NCBI RefSeq assembly: GCF_003013475.1
Contig: NZ_PXZO01000027.1
Location: 1 to 64,000, forward strand
DNA from: Brevibacillus porteri
Lineage (GTDB): Bacteria > Bacillota > Bacilli > Brevibacillales > Brevibacillaceae
DNA: 64,000 bases
Direction of reading: 5' to 3'
Shown here piece after piece: positions 46,174-54,601 of this stretch. The notes beneath the pieces were generated by a model. It saw nothing but the letters and a program-made list of their open reading frames with translations, made no database searches and was not told where the DNA came from. Every line of letters begins with the position of its first letter. Within the stretch, counting starts at the first letter, position 1. A program made the position numbers and the translations under genes.

Positions 46174-46869
46174 TTACTCCACCGTCAACAGCTTCTCTAC
46201 AAATCCCCCAATTTCTCGTTCCCGATCAATAAAATGAACCTCCAGGATCCAATCGCGCGGGCGTCCGTTATGATCCGGCTCTCTCATTGGCTTGTGATTG
46301 TCAGGGTGAATATAGTTGACGATATCCTCCCCTTGAATTATTTCATGCGGGAATTCGCCGATGAGATGCCCTGCGTGCGGACCACCGTACTCCCAGCCGT
46401 ATGCTTTGGCGCGCTCGCACATGTAGGCAAACAGCTCGCTGCTCGTAATATCCGGCTTGGACAAAAAGTAAGCCTTGCCCTCGTCCCACGCTTTTTCAAT
46501 ATCGTCGCGCAGCTTTTGTTTTACCGGATCATTTCCAAGCACATACGTCCGCCCGAGATCAGCCTCCCAGTCCTCAAAAATGGGCCCGAAATCGAGAAAG
46601 ACAATATCTTCGGGTGCGACAGTCAAGTTCGGTGGATTTTCTCGGTACGGAAACAGCGTGTTTCTTCCCGCTCGCACAATTCGCTTATGCCAGTATTTCT
46701 TGATCCCGAACAATTGAAAGGCCAGCTCGTAAATCTCCTTGTTGATATCCTTTTCCGTCACGCCGCTGCGAATAATGCCCTTCTCTTCGATTGTGGCAAA
46801 TAAAAACTCCGCTTTGGTCTCTGCTTCGCGCAGTGCCTGATGTCTCTTTTCCAATGATGGATTCATCAT
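46174..46869 (-). CDS. M24 family metallopeptidase (Xaa-Pro-type)
   Basis: Cytoplasmic aminopeptidase-fold protein, 231 aa with no N-terminal creatinase domain, so the catalytic domain stands alone. Metal ligand motifs are VFLDFGPIFEDWEADLGRTY (two Asp), HAGHLIGEFPHE and WILEVHFIDRE (Glu). AGGAGG is seven bases before the MM start; the frame is open nine codons earlier. The Pro-specific aminopeptidase role is the family default; the closest homologues are annotated only as M24. Confidence 0.9.
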   Translation of the reverse strand: MMNPSLEKRHQALREAETKAEFLFATIEEKGIIRSGVTEKDINKEIYELAFQLFGIKKYWHKRIVRAGRNTLFPYRENPPNLTVAPEDIVFLDFGPIFEDWEADLGRTYVLGNDPVKQKLRDDIEKAWDEGKAYFLSKPDITSSELFAYMCERAKAYGWEYGGPHAGHLIGEFPHEIIQGEDIVNYIHPDNHKPMREPDHNGRPRDWILEVHFIDREREIGGFVEKLLTVE

Positions 46870-47017
46870 GTCATAGCCTCCTAGAAAATGTAGCAACCCG
46901 CAGATGGATTTATAAGAACAAGTGATTGATCCATTTTTTGTAATCGGTGATGCATGTCTATTCCATAGAAATTTTTGAGCATACCCTATCGTATCCCATC
47001 AAAAGGAGTGATCATCA

Positions 47018-47227
47018 TTGAGAAGGAATAAATCCCGCAACAAAGGATTCAAGAAAGTAAATGGTCGTTTGGTGCAGTATTCTACTCCTCGTCATCCTGA
47101 TCGTGATCCTTATTCTAGGCAAAATCCTCCCAGAGAAAGAAGCATGAGATGCAGAGCCTGTTGCTGGGAAGATCCTGATCGGCTGCAAAGTGTATGCGGT
47201 TGGTGTTGTGCTGAGATGATCCAATAA
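47018..47227 (+). CDS. Small Cys-rich basic protein
   Basis: A 69-residue protein starting at TTG, with AAAAGGAG nine bases upstream and its own terminator downstream. It is strongly basic and Asn/Arg-rich at first (RRNKSRNKGFKKVNGRL), then has CRACC and CGWCC clusters separated by 14 residues, which could bind zinc. I do not recognise the family. The good ribosome site, clean boundaries and terminator argue that it is a real gene. Confidence 0.7.
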   Translation: MRRNKSRNKGFKKVNGRLVQYSTPRHPDRDPYSRQNPPRERSMRCRACCWEDPDRLQSVCGWCCAEMIQ

Positions 47228-47243
47228 TCGTTGATGGAAACAA

Positions 47244-47275
47244 GCGTCCGGATCTCCACCATTCGGACGTTTTTC
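47244..47275 (+). terminator. Terminator after the Cys-rich small gene
   Basis: Stem CGTCCG/CGGACG with a 13-base loop and a five-T run. Confidence 0.8.
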
Positions 47276-47280
47276 ATCAT

Positions 47281-48039
47281 TCAGTTGTTCGCGCCCAACT
47301 CTCGCAATTTTGCGATAATAGATTGCTCCACATGATCATCCATGGTGATTTTTTCTTTTGCCAGTGAAAGCAGCGGCTCATATTCGCCAATCAATACGGA
47401 ATGATGCGCTTTTTCAAACAGCGGCAAATCATTCATGTCATTACCAAAGCAGATGAACGGCTCCCCTGCCACATCGAACCGATTCAGGGCCGCCCATTTA
47501 TTCACTCCCTGGTAAGTAAGGTCGAGAATGCCTTCTGCCGAATGAAAATGCAGCGTAACGTCGAGTTCCTTGATTCTCGCCATCAATTCTTCATAACGGT
47601 CACACGATAAAATCAGGATTTTCAGCACGGCATTCAATTGATCTACGTCCACGCGGCTGGCTGTCCGATTGGGATCGATATAGCTCAAAAAAGGATGGGT
47701 CGACACACAATTATGTGCGTAATTCCACGAGTCATCGATGAAATACTGCGCCCGATAATCATCGAGAATGCTGATAATTTCATGTGCCAAACGATCCGGG
47801 ATCGGCACGCAGCCCTGCAAGCTCCCTTTGTGATGCGTCATCGCTCCATTCGCGCCAATGAGGAGATGGTTGGCAAACCGCTCATCGAGGACAGGCAGCA
47901 TGTCGCGACACGGTCTTGCGGAGGCGAAACCCACCGTATGTCCCGCTTGTTCGAGTGCAAGCAGGCTATCCAAAATGTTTGTTGAGATCGGTTGACCCTT
48001 GAAGCAGATCGTCCCGTCCAAATCAAAAATGAACTTCAT
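47281..48039 (-). CDS. HAD-family phosphatase (Cof-type)
   Basis: Haloacid-dehalogenase hydrolase of 252 aa. Motif I is FDLDGTIC (nucleophile Asp near residue 6), motif II lies in GFASARP, and the C-terminal GNDMNDLPLF is motif IV. The Cof-type cap lies between. These enzymes dephosphorylate small phosphorylated metabolites; the substrate is unknown. ATG 48039 has AAAGGGTGGG upstream; the frame runs 37 codons further and would overlap the MocR gene. It is on the same strand as the MocR gene, about 100 bases downstream. Confidence 0.92.
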   Translation of the reverse strand: MKFIFDLDGTICFKGQPISTNILDSLLALEQAGHTVGFASARPCRDMLPVLDERFANHLLIGANGAMTHHKGSLQGCVPIPDRLAHEIISILDDYRAQYFIDDSWNYAHNCVSTHPFLSYIDPNRTASRVDVDQLNAVLKILILSCDRYEELMARIKELDVTLHFHSAEGILDLTYQGVNKWAALNRFDVAGEPFICFGNDMNDLPLFEKAHHSVLIGEYEPLLSLAKEKITMDDHVEQSIIAKLRELGANN

Positions 48040-48142
48040 TTTTCCCACCCTTTCTAATCGCTGTCCTGTCCATCGTAATGGATAGCCGTCTGGGGCCAAA
48101 GGGACAGATCCTTCAAGATGAGTGGGACAGAAAGCTGATCTG

Positions 48143-49528
48143 TTACTCAAACCAGGCGCAAGCCAACAAGCGAATGCCCTCCTGAATATCGTCGGGGGTC
48201 AATGCTCCGTATCCTAGCAATACCGTCGGATGCTCCCTTGTATCATGCAGCCAGTATCGGGCAGTTCCGTAGACTTTTACGCCTTTTTGATAGGCACGCT
48301 CCATGAGTTCCGCTTCCGTACGCTGACTTTTTACGGTCAAAAATACATGCAGCCCCGTATCCTTCCCTTCTATTTCCACACGTCCGTCCATGTAACGAAC
48401 GACTGCCTGAAGAAATACCTCTCGCTTTTCCATGTAGTTTTTTCGCATGTGCTGCAAGTGTCTATGCCAATAGCCATCGGACAAATACGTCGCTAGCGTC
48501 AACTGGTCCAAGCGGGAAACGGGCTGATCGTATTCAGGCATGCGCTGGTGAAAACGCGCTAACAGCTCGTAAGGAAGGACGACGTAGCTGACGTTTACGA
48601 GCGGCAGCAATGCTTTGGAGAGCCGCCCAATGTAAACAACCTTTTGGGGAGACAGGCTCTGGATCGAAGGGATGTAGCTCTCTTGATATTTGAACTCCCA
48701 TTCGTAGTCATCCTCTACCAAATAAGAATGCGATAAGGATTGCGCCCACAGGGTCAATTGGTTTCTTTTCTCCAAAGGCATCGTCATTTTGTTAATGAAT
48801 TGCTGAGAAGGACTCACGTACATGATGCTTGCCCCGCTTCTCTTCAGCTCTTCGATGGATACACCGTCTGCCTCCAAGGAAATGCCATGTACACGGTAGC
48901 CACCGTTGAGAAACGTATTTCTCGCACCATCATAGCCCGGATTTTCTACGCCAATCACATGCTTCTCTCTGTCCAGAAGCTGGACAACAATCGATACCAA
49001 CTGTTGTGGGGTGGCTCCAATAATGATCTGCTCCGGCGTGGCGAGGACTCCTCTCGTTTCATACAGCAATTTCGAGAGTTCCTTTCGCAATACGTATTCG
49101 CCTTGAGCCAGCCCCTCCACCATATACGTGCGCTGATGATAGGAGATGAGCTTGTTGCGCAGCTTATTCCACGAATGAAAAGGGAATGCTCCCAGTTCGA
49201 TGTTGCCGTAGCGGAAGTCATAGCGAATCGGCGGTATACGAGAGTCTTCTCGTTCCGTGGCATGCTGCCCAGAAGGAGGTCCTGCTTTGTACGTCACTTG
49301 ATACCCTTTTTTCGGAATACTGCTGACGTACCCTTCCGATACCAGTAGCTGATAGGCAACTTCTACCGTGTTTTTGCTGACAGCAAGCGTTTGGGCACAG
49401 CTTCTGATCGAGGGGAGAAACTCTTCATACGTGATTTGGTTACGCAATATTTCATCTTTGATAAAGTGATAGATTTGGATGAACAGTGGCTCTCCCTCTG
49501 TAAAACGAATGGCAGCAAGCTCTCGCAC
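48143..49528 (-). CDS. MocR-type PLP-dependent transcriptional regulator
   Basis: Regulator of 461 aa that fuses an N-terminal GntR winged helix (about 10-75: LFIQIYHFIKDEIL, LAVSKNTVEVAYQLLVSEGY) to an aminotransferase-I fold (about 110-455) with the PLP Lys in IGRLSKALLP and motif GVENPGYDGAR. Start is a GTG with GGGGG upstream. PdxR and GabR are relatives, but no pyridoxal or GABA genes are adjacent, so the target is unknown. Confidence 0.93.
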   Translation of the reverse strand: MRELAAIRFTEGEPLFIQIYHFIKDEILRNQITYEEFLPSIRSCAQTLAVSKNTVEVAYQLLVSEGYVSSIPKKGYQVTYKAGPPSGQHATEREDSRIPPIRYDFRYGNIELGAFPFHSWNKLRNKLISYHQRTYMVEGLAQGEYVLRKELSKLLYETRGVLATPEQIIIGATPQQLVSIVVQLLDREKHVIGVENPGYDGARNTFLNGGYRVHGISLEADGVSIEELKRSGASIMYVSPSQQFINKMTMPLEKRNQLTLWAQSLSHSYLVEDDYEWEFKYQESYIPSIQSLSPQKVVYIGRLSKALLPLVNVSYVVLPYELLARFHQRMPEYDQPVSRLDQLTLATYLSDGYWHRHLQHMRKNYMEKREVFLQAVVRYMDGRVEIEGKDTGLHVFLTVKSQRTEAELMERAYQKGVKVYGTARYWLHDTREHPTVLLGYGALTPDDIQEGIRLLACAWFE

Positions 49529-49598
49529 CGAACAGGAACCCCCTTCCTTTTTTGTTTTAGTCTACCACATATTAGATTAAGCCTGAATGAACAAAAGG

Positions 49599-50978
49599 TC
49601 AGCTATCCGCTAGAAGGCTTTGTCTCTTGGCCCTACCGAACTGAAAGTAGTAGAAGACCATCAGACATACATGCATCAGGGCCATCATCAAATAAATATT
49701 GCTGTAAATGAAGCCGCTCGTATATGGATTCACCGGGTTCCAATTGGTTGTCGCGCCAAGATCGATAACCTTGCTGTATACCGCAGACGCGATCCCCATG
49801 GAGATGAAGCTCAGCATCGAAAAGATTCCCATGCCTACTCCCGCCTGCTCCTTCGTCAACGTCCTTGAGATCGCGTTCGCCATTGTGATTTGCATAAAAG
49901 ACTGTCCCACATTGCCCAGGATCAAAAAGAGCGCAATGACTAAAACCGAGGCGCTTGTGAAAGTGGACAGCAAGCCAAAGCAGCTAATCAGTAAGCTAGA
50001 GGCAATGAAATATAGAAAAGCATTCCCACGCCGGTCTGCGAGCTTTCCCCCCACGCGTCCAAGCAATGCCGAAGCAATGGCCGCGGGAACCATCACAAAG
50101 CCGATCCAGCTCGTCGATAGCTGCTGCACCTGAGCCAAGAGCAGCGGACTGAGATAATAAAGCGATATCCCCATTCCATTTATGAGAAATGCCATGAGAA
50201 TCCCCACTGTATACTGCTTGTTGGCAAAAACCTTCGGCTGAACAAACGGCTCTGCTATCGAACGAATTCGTACGACGAACAGGAGCAAAGCAACCAAGCT
50301 GCCCAAAGCAAACCACCACGATCCATTCGTTACTCCCAAGAGCAGTGACGTCACGCTGATCGCAAGTAAAGAGCCGCCTACCCAATCGAACTTCCCGCCA
50401 GACGCTGTTTCCTCATCCTCCAAATATTTGCGGTAAAGCGGCAGCGTAAGCAAGATCAGCAGTGGTATGGAAAATAACCAGCGCCAATGAGCAAAGCTGA
50501 CGATTAACGCCGCGACCACAGGACCGAGTGCACCGCCAAGAGCCAATCCTACTGCCGTTCTACCTAAAACAGAACCCCTGCGCTCAGGCGGGAAGTATCG
50601 CAAAGGAATGAGCATCGCAGTAGCCGGAATGACAGCCGCCCCTACTGCCTGCAAGCATCTACCGAAAAGAGCCATCGCAAAGGAATCGGAGACCAAACCG
50701 AAAAACGAACCAGCCGTAAACACCAAGAGTCCAAACGTCAACAAATTCTTGAGCTTGTATCGATCTGCCAGCTTGCCATACGTCACGGTTCCGATCGCGT
50801 ATAACAATCCATATGCGGTCGATAGCCAGCTCACCTGCGCGATGCTCAAACCAAACTCCTTGCTAATTTCGGGGAGTGCAATGTTAAACACCAAAGCACT
50901 CATGGAGGAAATGACTAAGGTAAACATCAAAATCCGGATTAATATGTCCCTGTTTTGCTGCGTTTTTGTCGCTTCCAT
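49599..50978 (-). CDS. MFS efflux transporter (14-TMS type)
   Basis: Drug:H+ antiporter-2-like exporter, 459 aa with about fourteen helices. Motifs include LSTAYGLLYAIGTVTYGKLADRYKLKN and VIPATAMLIPLRYFPPERRG (conserved loop of TetL/QacA-like pumps). Its promoter region carries a copy of the 12-bp palindrome that is also found upstream of the TetR gene. AAGGAGAAG precedes the ATG. The pair is a typical repressor-pump system; the drug is unknown. Confidence 0.93.
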   Translation of the reverse strand: MEATKTQQNRDILIRILMFTLVISSMSALVFNIALPEISKEFGLSIAQVSWLSTAYGLLYAIGTVTYGKLADRYKLKNLLTFGLLVFTAGSFFGLVSDSFAMALFGRCLQAVGAAVIPATAMLIPLRYFPPERRGSVLGRTAVGLALGGALGPVVAALIVSFAHWRWLFSIPLLILLTLPLYRKYLEDEETASGGKFDWVGGSLLAISVTSLLLGVTNGSWWFALGSLVALLLFVVRIRSIAEPFVQPKVFANKQYTVGILMAFLINGMGISLYYLSPLLLAQVQQLSTSWIGFVMVPAAIASALLGRVGGKLADRRGNAFLYFIASSLLISCFGLLSTFTSASVLVIALFLILGNVGQSFMQITMANAISRTLTKEQAGVGMGIFSMLSFISMGIASAVYSKVIDLGATTNWNPVNPYTSGFIYSNIYLMMALMHVCLMVFYYFQFGRAKRQSLLADS

Positions 50979-51018
50979 GCCGCATCTTCTCCTTCACTTT
51001 GTTATTCGCATTTCGACC

Positions 51019-51038
51019 GTCAGTACTGACTGACATTT
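51019..51038. promoter_or_regulatory. TetR-type operator upstream of the MFS gene
   Basis: Palindrome GTCAGTACTGAC (51019-51030) followed by TGACATTT. The same 12-bp palindrome with TGGCATTT lies in front of the regulator gene at 51670. Confidence 0.75.
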
Positions 51039-51052
51039 GGGTGGTAAAAAAA

Positions 51053-51643
51053 CTAGGGAGTCAAACCCCTAGCGAAAACCTCTACACTCTCTTCGATAAA
51101 TGCCTCCAGAGATACCCCTGAAAAATTGCTAGTGCCATCCAGATCGTTCAAAAACGCCCCGAAGTTCATGACCATAAAGGCAGTCGCCTGTGCCTCCGGA
51201 TTCGTTTGGATCATCTTGCCCTTTTTCCCCATCTCTTTGAAGTAATCTGTAAACAGTACCATCAACTGTCTCGGGTGCTTTTGGGTCCGCTCGCGGAATC
51301 CGGGCAAATGGGCCTCATCCTTCATGCTAATCAAAATCATTTTTCGATTGCGGTTCATCATTTCGTGATACGTTCGGCTGATTAAAAGCAAATCCTCGCG
51401 CAAATCCCACGCAAGCCTCTCCGCGAAAAGCTTTGTCAGTCCTTCCGTGTAATGAAAACGGTCAAAGGCGCACTCAAGCAAATTCCGCTTGCTGCCGAAG
51501 TGACGAAACAACGTCTTCTCGCTCAATCCTGCCGCAGTGGCAATTTCTTGCGTGGTTACGCCGTTGTAGCCTCTTTCCGCGATGAGATCGATTGCGGCTA
51601 TCATCAATTTTTCGCTGCTTGTAAGACTTTTGCTGCTGCTCAT
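51053..51643 (-). CDS. TetR/AcrR-family repressor
   Basis: DNA-binding repressor (196 aa). The N-terminal TetR helix-turn-helix lies at about 18-60 (GYNGVTTQEIATAAGLSEKT, LFRHFGSKRNLLECAF). The C-terminal domain binds the inducer. I prefer the ATG at 51643 with AGGATCGCA upstream; another ATG is four codons earlier. It lies 75 bases upstream of the MFS gene on the same strand, and both promoters carry the same operator, so it likely represses itself and the pump. Confidence 0.95.
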   Translation of the reverse strand: MSSSKSLTSSEKLMIAAIDLIAERGYNGVTTQEIATAAGLSEKTLFRHFGSKRNLLECAFDRFHYTEGLTKLFAERLAWDLREDLLLISRTYHEMMNRNRKMILISMKDEAHLPGFRERTQKHPRQLMVLFTDYFKEMGKKGKMIQTNPEAQATAFMVMNFGAFLNDLDGTSNFSGVSLEAFIEESVEVFARGLTP

Positions 51644-51669
51644 TGCGATCCTCATTCCCGGAAGTGATT

Positions 51670-51690
51670 GTCAGTACTGACTGGCATTTA
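51670..51690. promoter_or_regulatory. TetR-type operator upstream of the tetR gene
   Basis: GTCAGTACTGAC (51670-51681) then TGGCATTTA, matching the site at 51019 over about 19 of 20 positions. The position, within 50 bases of the start, fits autorepression. Confidence 0.78.
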
Positions 51691-51730
51691 TAATAAACGG
51701 ACTGTCAAAAAGTGTCAAGGACTCACCGTG

Positions 51731-51774
51731 AAAAAGGGCTCTCCTCCGACTCATGCAGTCGAAAGGAAAGCCCC
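51731..51774 (-). terminator. Terminator after namA
   Basis: Minus-strand stem GGGGCTTTCCTTTCGACT / AGTCGGAGGAGAGCCC with small mismatches, then five T. Confidence 0.82.
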
Positions 51775-51790
51775 TCGCTCTTTTACTCGA

Positions 51791-52819
51791 TTAAAACGCT
51801 CTTGAATATTGCTTCGGTGGCTGCAATTCATCCGCCGACAGCTCATGAATCGCATGCAGTGCCCAATAAGGATCACGCAGCATACCACGACCGACTGCTA
51901 CCAAATCCGTATCGCCATTGCCAATTGATGCTTCCGCCACTTTTGGATCATCGAGGTTGCCGACAGCAATGACTGGTACATCCAGTGCCTGCTTAATTGC
52001 GCGTGCCAATGGTACTTGATAACCAGGATGAACACCTGGACGACCTGCTGAACCAATTGGTCCTTCCCCGCCACTGGATAGATGGAAAATATCCACGCCT
52101 GCTTCCTTGTAACGACGGCACAGCTCTGTACTGTAATCCAGCCCATATCCATCATCCACGTACTCTACGGCAGAGACGCGCATGATCAGCGGCATGTCAG
52201 CTGGCATGACCTCTTTGATTGCCTGAATAATTTCCACGCCAAACAGCGCTTTATCCCGCCCGTACTCATCGTCTCGCTGATTTGTCAAAGGGGAGTGGAA
52301 CTGGTGAATCAAGTATCCGTGCGCACCGTGAATTTCAATGGTGTCAAACCCGGCTTCCACCGCACGTCTGGCTGAGTCCTGGAACTTGACGACCATTTGC
52401 TTGACTTCTTCTGTCGTCAACGCCCGTGGCGTTTTGTAGCGTGCCCCTGGGAAAGCAATCGCAGACGCCGATACAGGCACTTCTGCGTCTTCCGCTTTGC
52501 GGCCCGCATGAGCAATCTGAATGCCAATTTTGGCCCCATACTTATGAACCTCGGAGACGATCCGCGCATATGCCGGAATCTGCTCGTCGGACCACAAGCC
52601 CAAATCGCCGTTGGAAATTCTGCCATCAGGCTCGACATCGGTCATTTCCACGATAATCAGGCCTGTTCCGCCTACTGCACGAGAAACATAATGAACAAAA
52701 TGCCAGTCCGTTGGTGTTCCATCGTGTGCATCCACAGAGTATTGGCACATCGGCGGCATGACAATCCGATTTTTCAAGCTAAGTCCTTTAAACTGAAACG
52801 GGGTAGACAACAACGCCAT
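51791..52819 (-). CDS. namA: NADPH dehydrogenase (old yellow enzyme), NamA/YqjM type
   Basis: FMN-dependent ene-reductase of the YqjM class, 342 aa. Key parts are FKGLSLKNRIVMPPMCQYSVD, AHAGRKA, the His pair in IEIHGAHGYLIHQFHSP and GRGMLRDPYWAL. It reduces activated C=C bonds, thought to detoxify electrophiles. ATG 52819 has AAGGAG eight bases upstream, while a GTG at 52828 overlaps that site. It lies just downstream of repeat copy C. Confidence 0.95.
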   Translation of the reverse strand: MALLSTPFQFKGLSLKNRIVMPPMCQYSVDAHDGTPTDWHFVHYVSRAVGGTGLIIVEMTDVEPDGRISNGDLGLWSDEQIPAYARIVSEVHKYGAKIGIQIAHAGRKAEDAEVPVSASAIAFPGARYKTPRALTTEEVKQMVVKFQDSARRAVEAGFDTIEIHGAHGYLIHQFHSPLTNQRDDEYGRDKALFGVEIIQAIKEVMPADMPLIMRVSAVEYVDDGYGLDYSTELCRRYKEAGVDIFHLSSGGEGPIGSAGRPGVHPGYQVPLARAIKQALDVPVIAVGNLDDPKVAEASIGNGDTDLVAVGRGMLRDPYWALHAIHELSADELQPPKQYSRAF

Positions 52820-52916
52820 TTGCTCCACTCCTTACTTTTTTTTATTATCATGCCAAAAGTAAGCATCATCTGCAATCCCAAGTTGCACTTTGTGAAGACG
52901 ATATAATGCTTTGTCC

Positions 52917-53335
52917 GGCTGTTGTGGTGGGGAGGAAACAGGAGAAAACGCTCAGCTTCTTGTCCCTCCCGCTGTGGGATTCACTGCCCGGCTCCATGAA
53001 AAAAAGCGAAACCCGCGTCCAAAGTGGTCCATTCAGGAGGCGTCTCAGAGGTGGCCGCTAACAGCTTGTTTCTCTTTTTTTCATTGCGCCTCGGTCGGCG
53101 TCCCAAAGATCTTCGCTTATTTCTCCTGTTTCCTCTACGAGCTTTCCGTGTCAATCGATTTTTTAAATCTTAAAAGAGATGTAAGAACCTCATCAGTAAC
53201 GCCAGAGAAGAATATTCCAGGCGTAGCGACTTGTGGAGTCCTACCGAGCGGAGAAGGGATTTGCGGGCAGTCTAATCTCCCAGCAGGACGGAGCCTGGAG
53301 CCTAGACTGGAAATATTCTTCTCCCCACCGCAGCC
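52917..53335 (+). repeat. Structured intergenic repeat, copy C (about 419 bp, internally deleted)
   Basis: Third copy of the element. Ends: GGCTGTTGTGGTGGGGAG and CTCCCCACCGCAGCC, the clearest terminal inverted repeat of the three. Left hairpin arms 52932-52947/53120-53135 and 52996-53012/53068-53084 (one mismatch) are kept. In the right half the outer stem 53205-53220/53307-53323 is present but the inner hairpin is missing: sequence jumps at about 53267 (GCGGGCAGTCT), removing roughly 80 bases. It lies between namA (5' side) and citrate synthase (3' side). Confidence 0.88.
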
Positions 53336-53350
53336 ACATTTATAAACACG

Positions 53351-53381
53351 AAAAAAAGCTACCCGCATAACGGATAGCTTT
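53351..53381 (-). terminator. Terminator after citrate synthase
   Basis: Minus-strand stem AAAGCTATCCG/CGGGTAGCTTT with a short loop, then a T-run. Confidence 0.85.
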
Positions 53382-53398
53382 CATGATTCACGTCTCGA

Positions 53399-54502
53399 TT
53401 ATTCTGGCATCGTGCCAATGTAATTGGATTGCGGGCGAATAATGCGGTTTTTGCCTGCCTGCTCCAGAATATGCGCACTCCAACCAACTACACGGCTCAC
53501 GGCAAATGTTGGTGTAAACAAATTGTCGTCCAAGCCCACCGCACGCATCACAGCTGCGGCAAAAAATTCTACGTTTGTATTCAGCTTGCGGCCTGGTTTG
53601 TACTCTTCCAGCAGCTGCAAGCCTACTTTTTCTACGTGTGTCGCCAGATCGAACCACGGATCGTTGGACGACAGCTCGGATGCAACAACGCGCAGAGCCG
53701 TTGCACGCGGATCAACCGTTTTATAGACGCGGTGTCCGAAGCCCATCAAGCGTCCGCCACTCTCCAGCTTGTTGCGAAGCCACGGCTCTGCATTTTCCTT
53801 TGTGCCGATAGCCTCAATCATCTCCGTCACCTCAGATGGTGCTCCGCCGTGCAAAGGACCTTTCAAGGTTCCGATCGCTGCCGTAATGGAAGAAATCAGA
53901 TCGGATTCGGTCGAGCTGACGACACGACCGGAGAATGTCGATGCATTCATGCCATGCTCCTGCGTCAAAATCAGGTACGCATCCAGTGCACGTACGTGTG
54001 CCGCTTTCGGCTTTTCCCCCTTGAGCATATACAGATAGTTCGCTGTATGATCCAGCTCCGGATTCGGTGCCAACGGCTCGCGGCCCTCCAGACAAGCGAA
54101 ACGATACGCAACGATTGTCGGCATCTTGGCAGCCAGCGAAATCACTTCATCAATACTCGGCGGGAAGCCGTGCGAGGAACTGCCCAGCGCCGAAACACCT
54201 GTACGCAGTACACTCATCATATCTACATCTGCCGGGATCAGCTTCAGGATTCCCTTTACGTGCTCCGGCAGCTCACGGTTTGCTTTGAGCTTATCTTTTA
54301 AATTAGTCAACTCCTGCTCGCTAGGCAAATGTCCGAACCAGAGCAGGTGTGCCACTTCCTCAAATGTGTGGTGGATAGCCAAATCACGCGCCCAATGACC
54401 GCGGTACACCAGCAGTCCATTAATCCCATCCACCAAACTAAGGTCTGTTTCTGCTACGGCGATACCATCCAAGCCGATAGCCAAAGGATGTTGTTTTGTC
54501 AT
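53399..54502 (-). CDS. Citrate synthase
   Basis: Condenses acetyl-CoA and oxaloacetate to citrate, entry of the TCA cycle. The 367-aa protein (small type I form) has catalytic His and Asp motifs: GPLHGGAPSEV, GGRLMGFGHRVYKTVDPRA and AVGLDDNLFTPTFAVSRVVGWSAH. ATG 54502 has GGAG eight bases upstream; further GTG/ATG codons lie just before. Methylcitrate synthase is the alternative for this family; no prp genes are nearby, so citrate synthase is favoured. Isolated, with its own terminator. Confidence 0.93.
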   Translation of the reverse strand: MTKQHPLAIGLDGIAVAETDLSLVDGINGLLVYRGHWARDLAIHHTFEEVAHLLWFGHLPSEQELTNLKDKLKANRELPEHVKGILKLIPADVDMMSVLRTGVSALGSSSHGFPPSIDEVISLAAKMPTIVAYRFACLEGREPLAPNPELDHTANYLYMLKGEKPKAAHVRALDAYLILTQEHGMNASTFSGRVVSSTESDLISSITAAIGTLKGPLHGGAPSEVTEMIEAIGTKENAEPWLRNKLESGGRLMGFGHRVYKTVDPRATALRVVASELSSNDPWFDLATHVEKVGLQLLEEYKPGRKLNTNVEFFAAAVMRAVGLDDNLFTPTFAVSRVVGWSAHILEQAGKNRIIRPQSNYIGTMPE

Positions 54503-54601
54503 CATCACCACTCCATTTTCGTCTCTTTTCTCTTCAGTATAATCGATTCATAATCGCGAAGGGAAATAAAAGAAAACCGGGGTATTGATCACGTTTTACA
54601 A

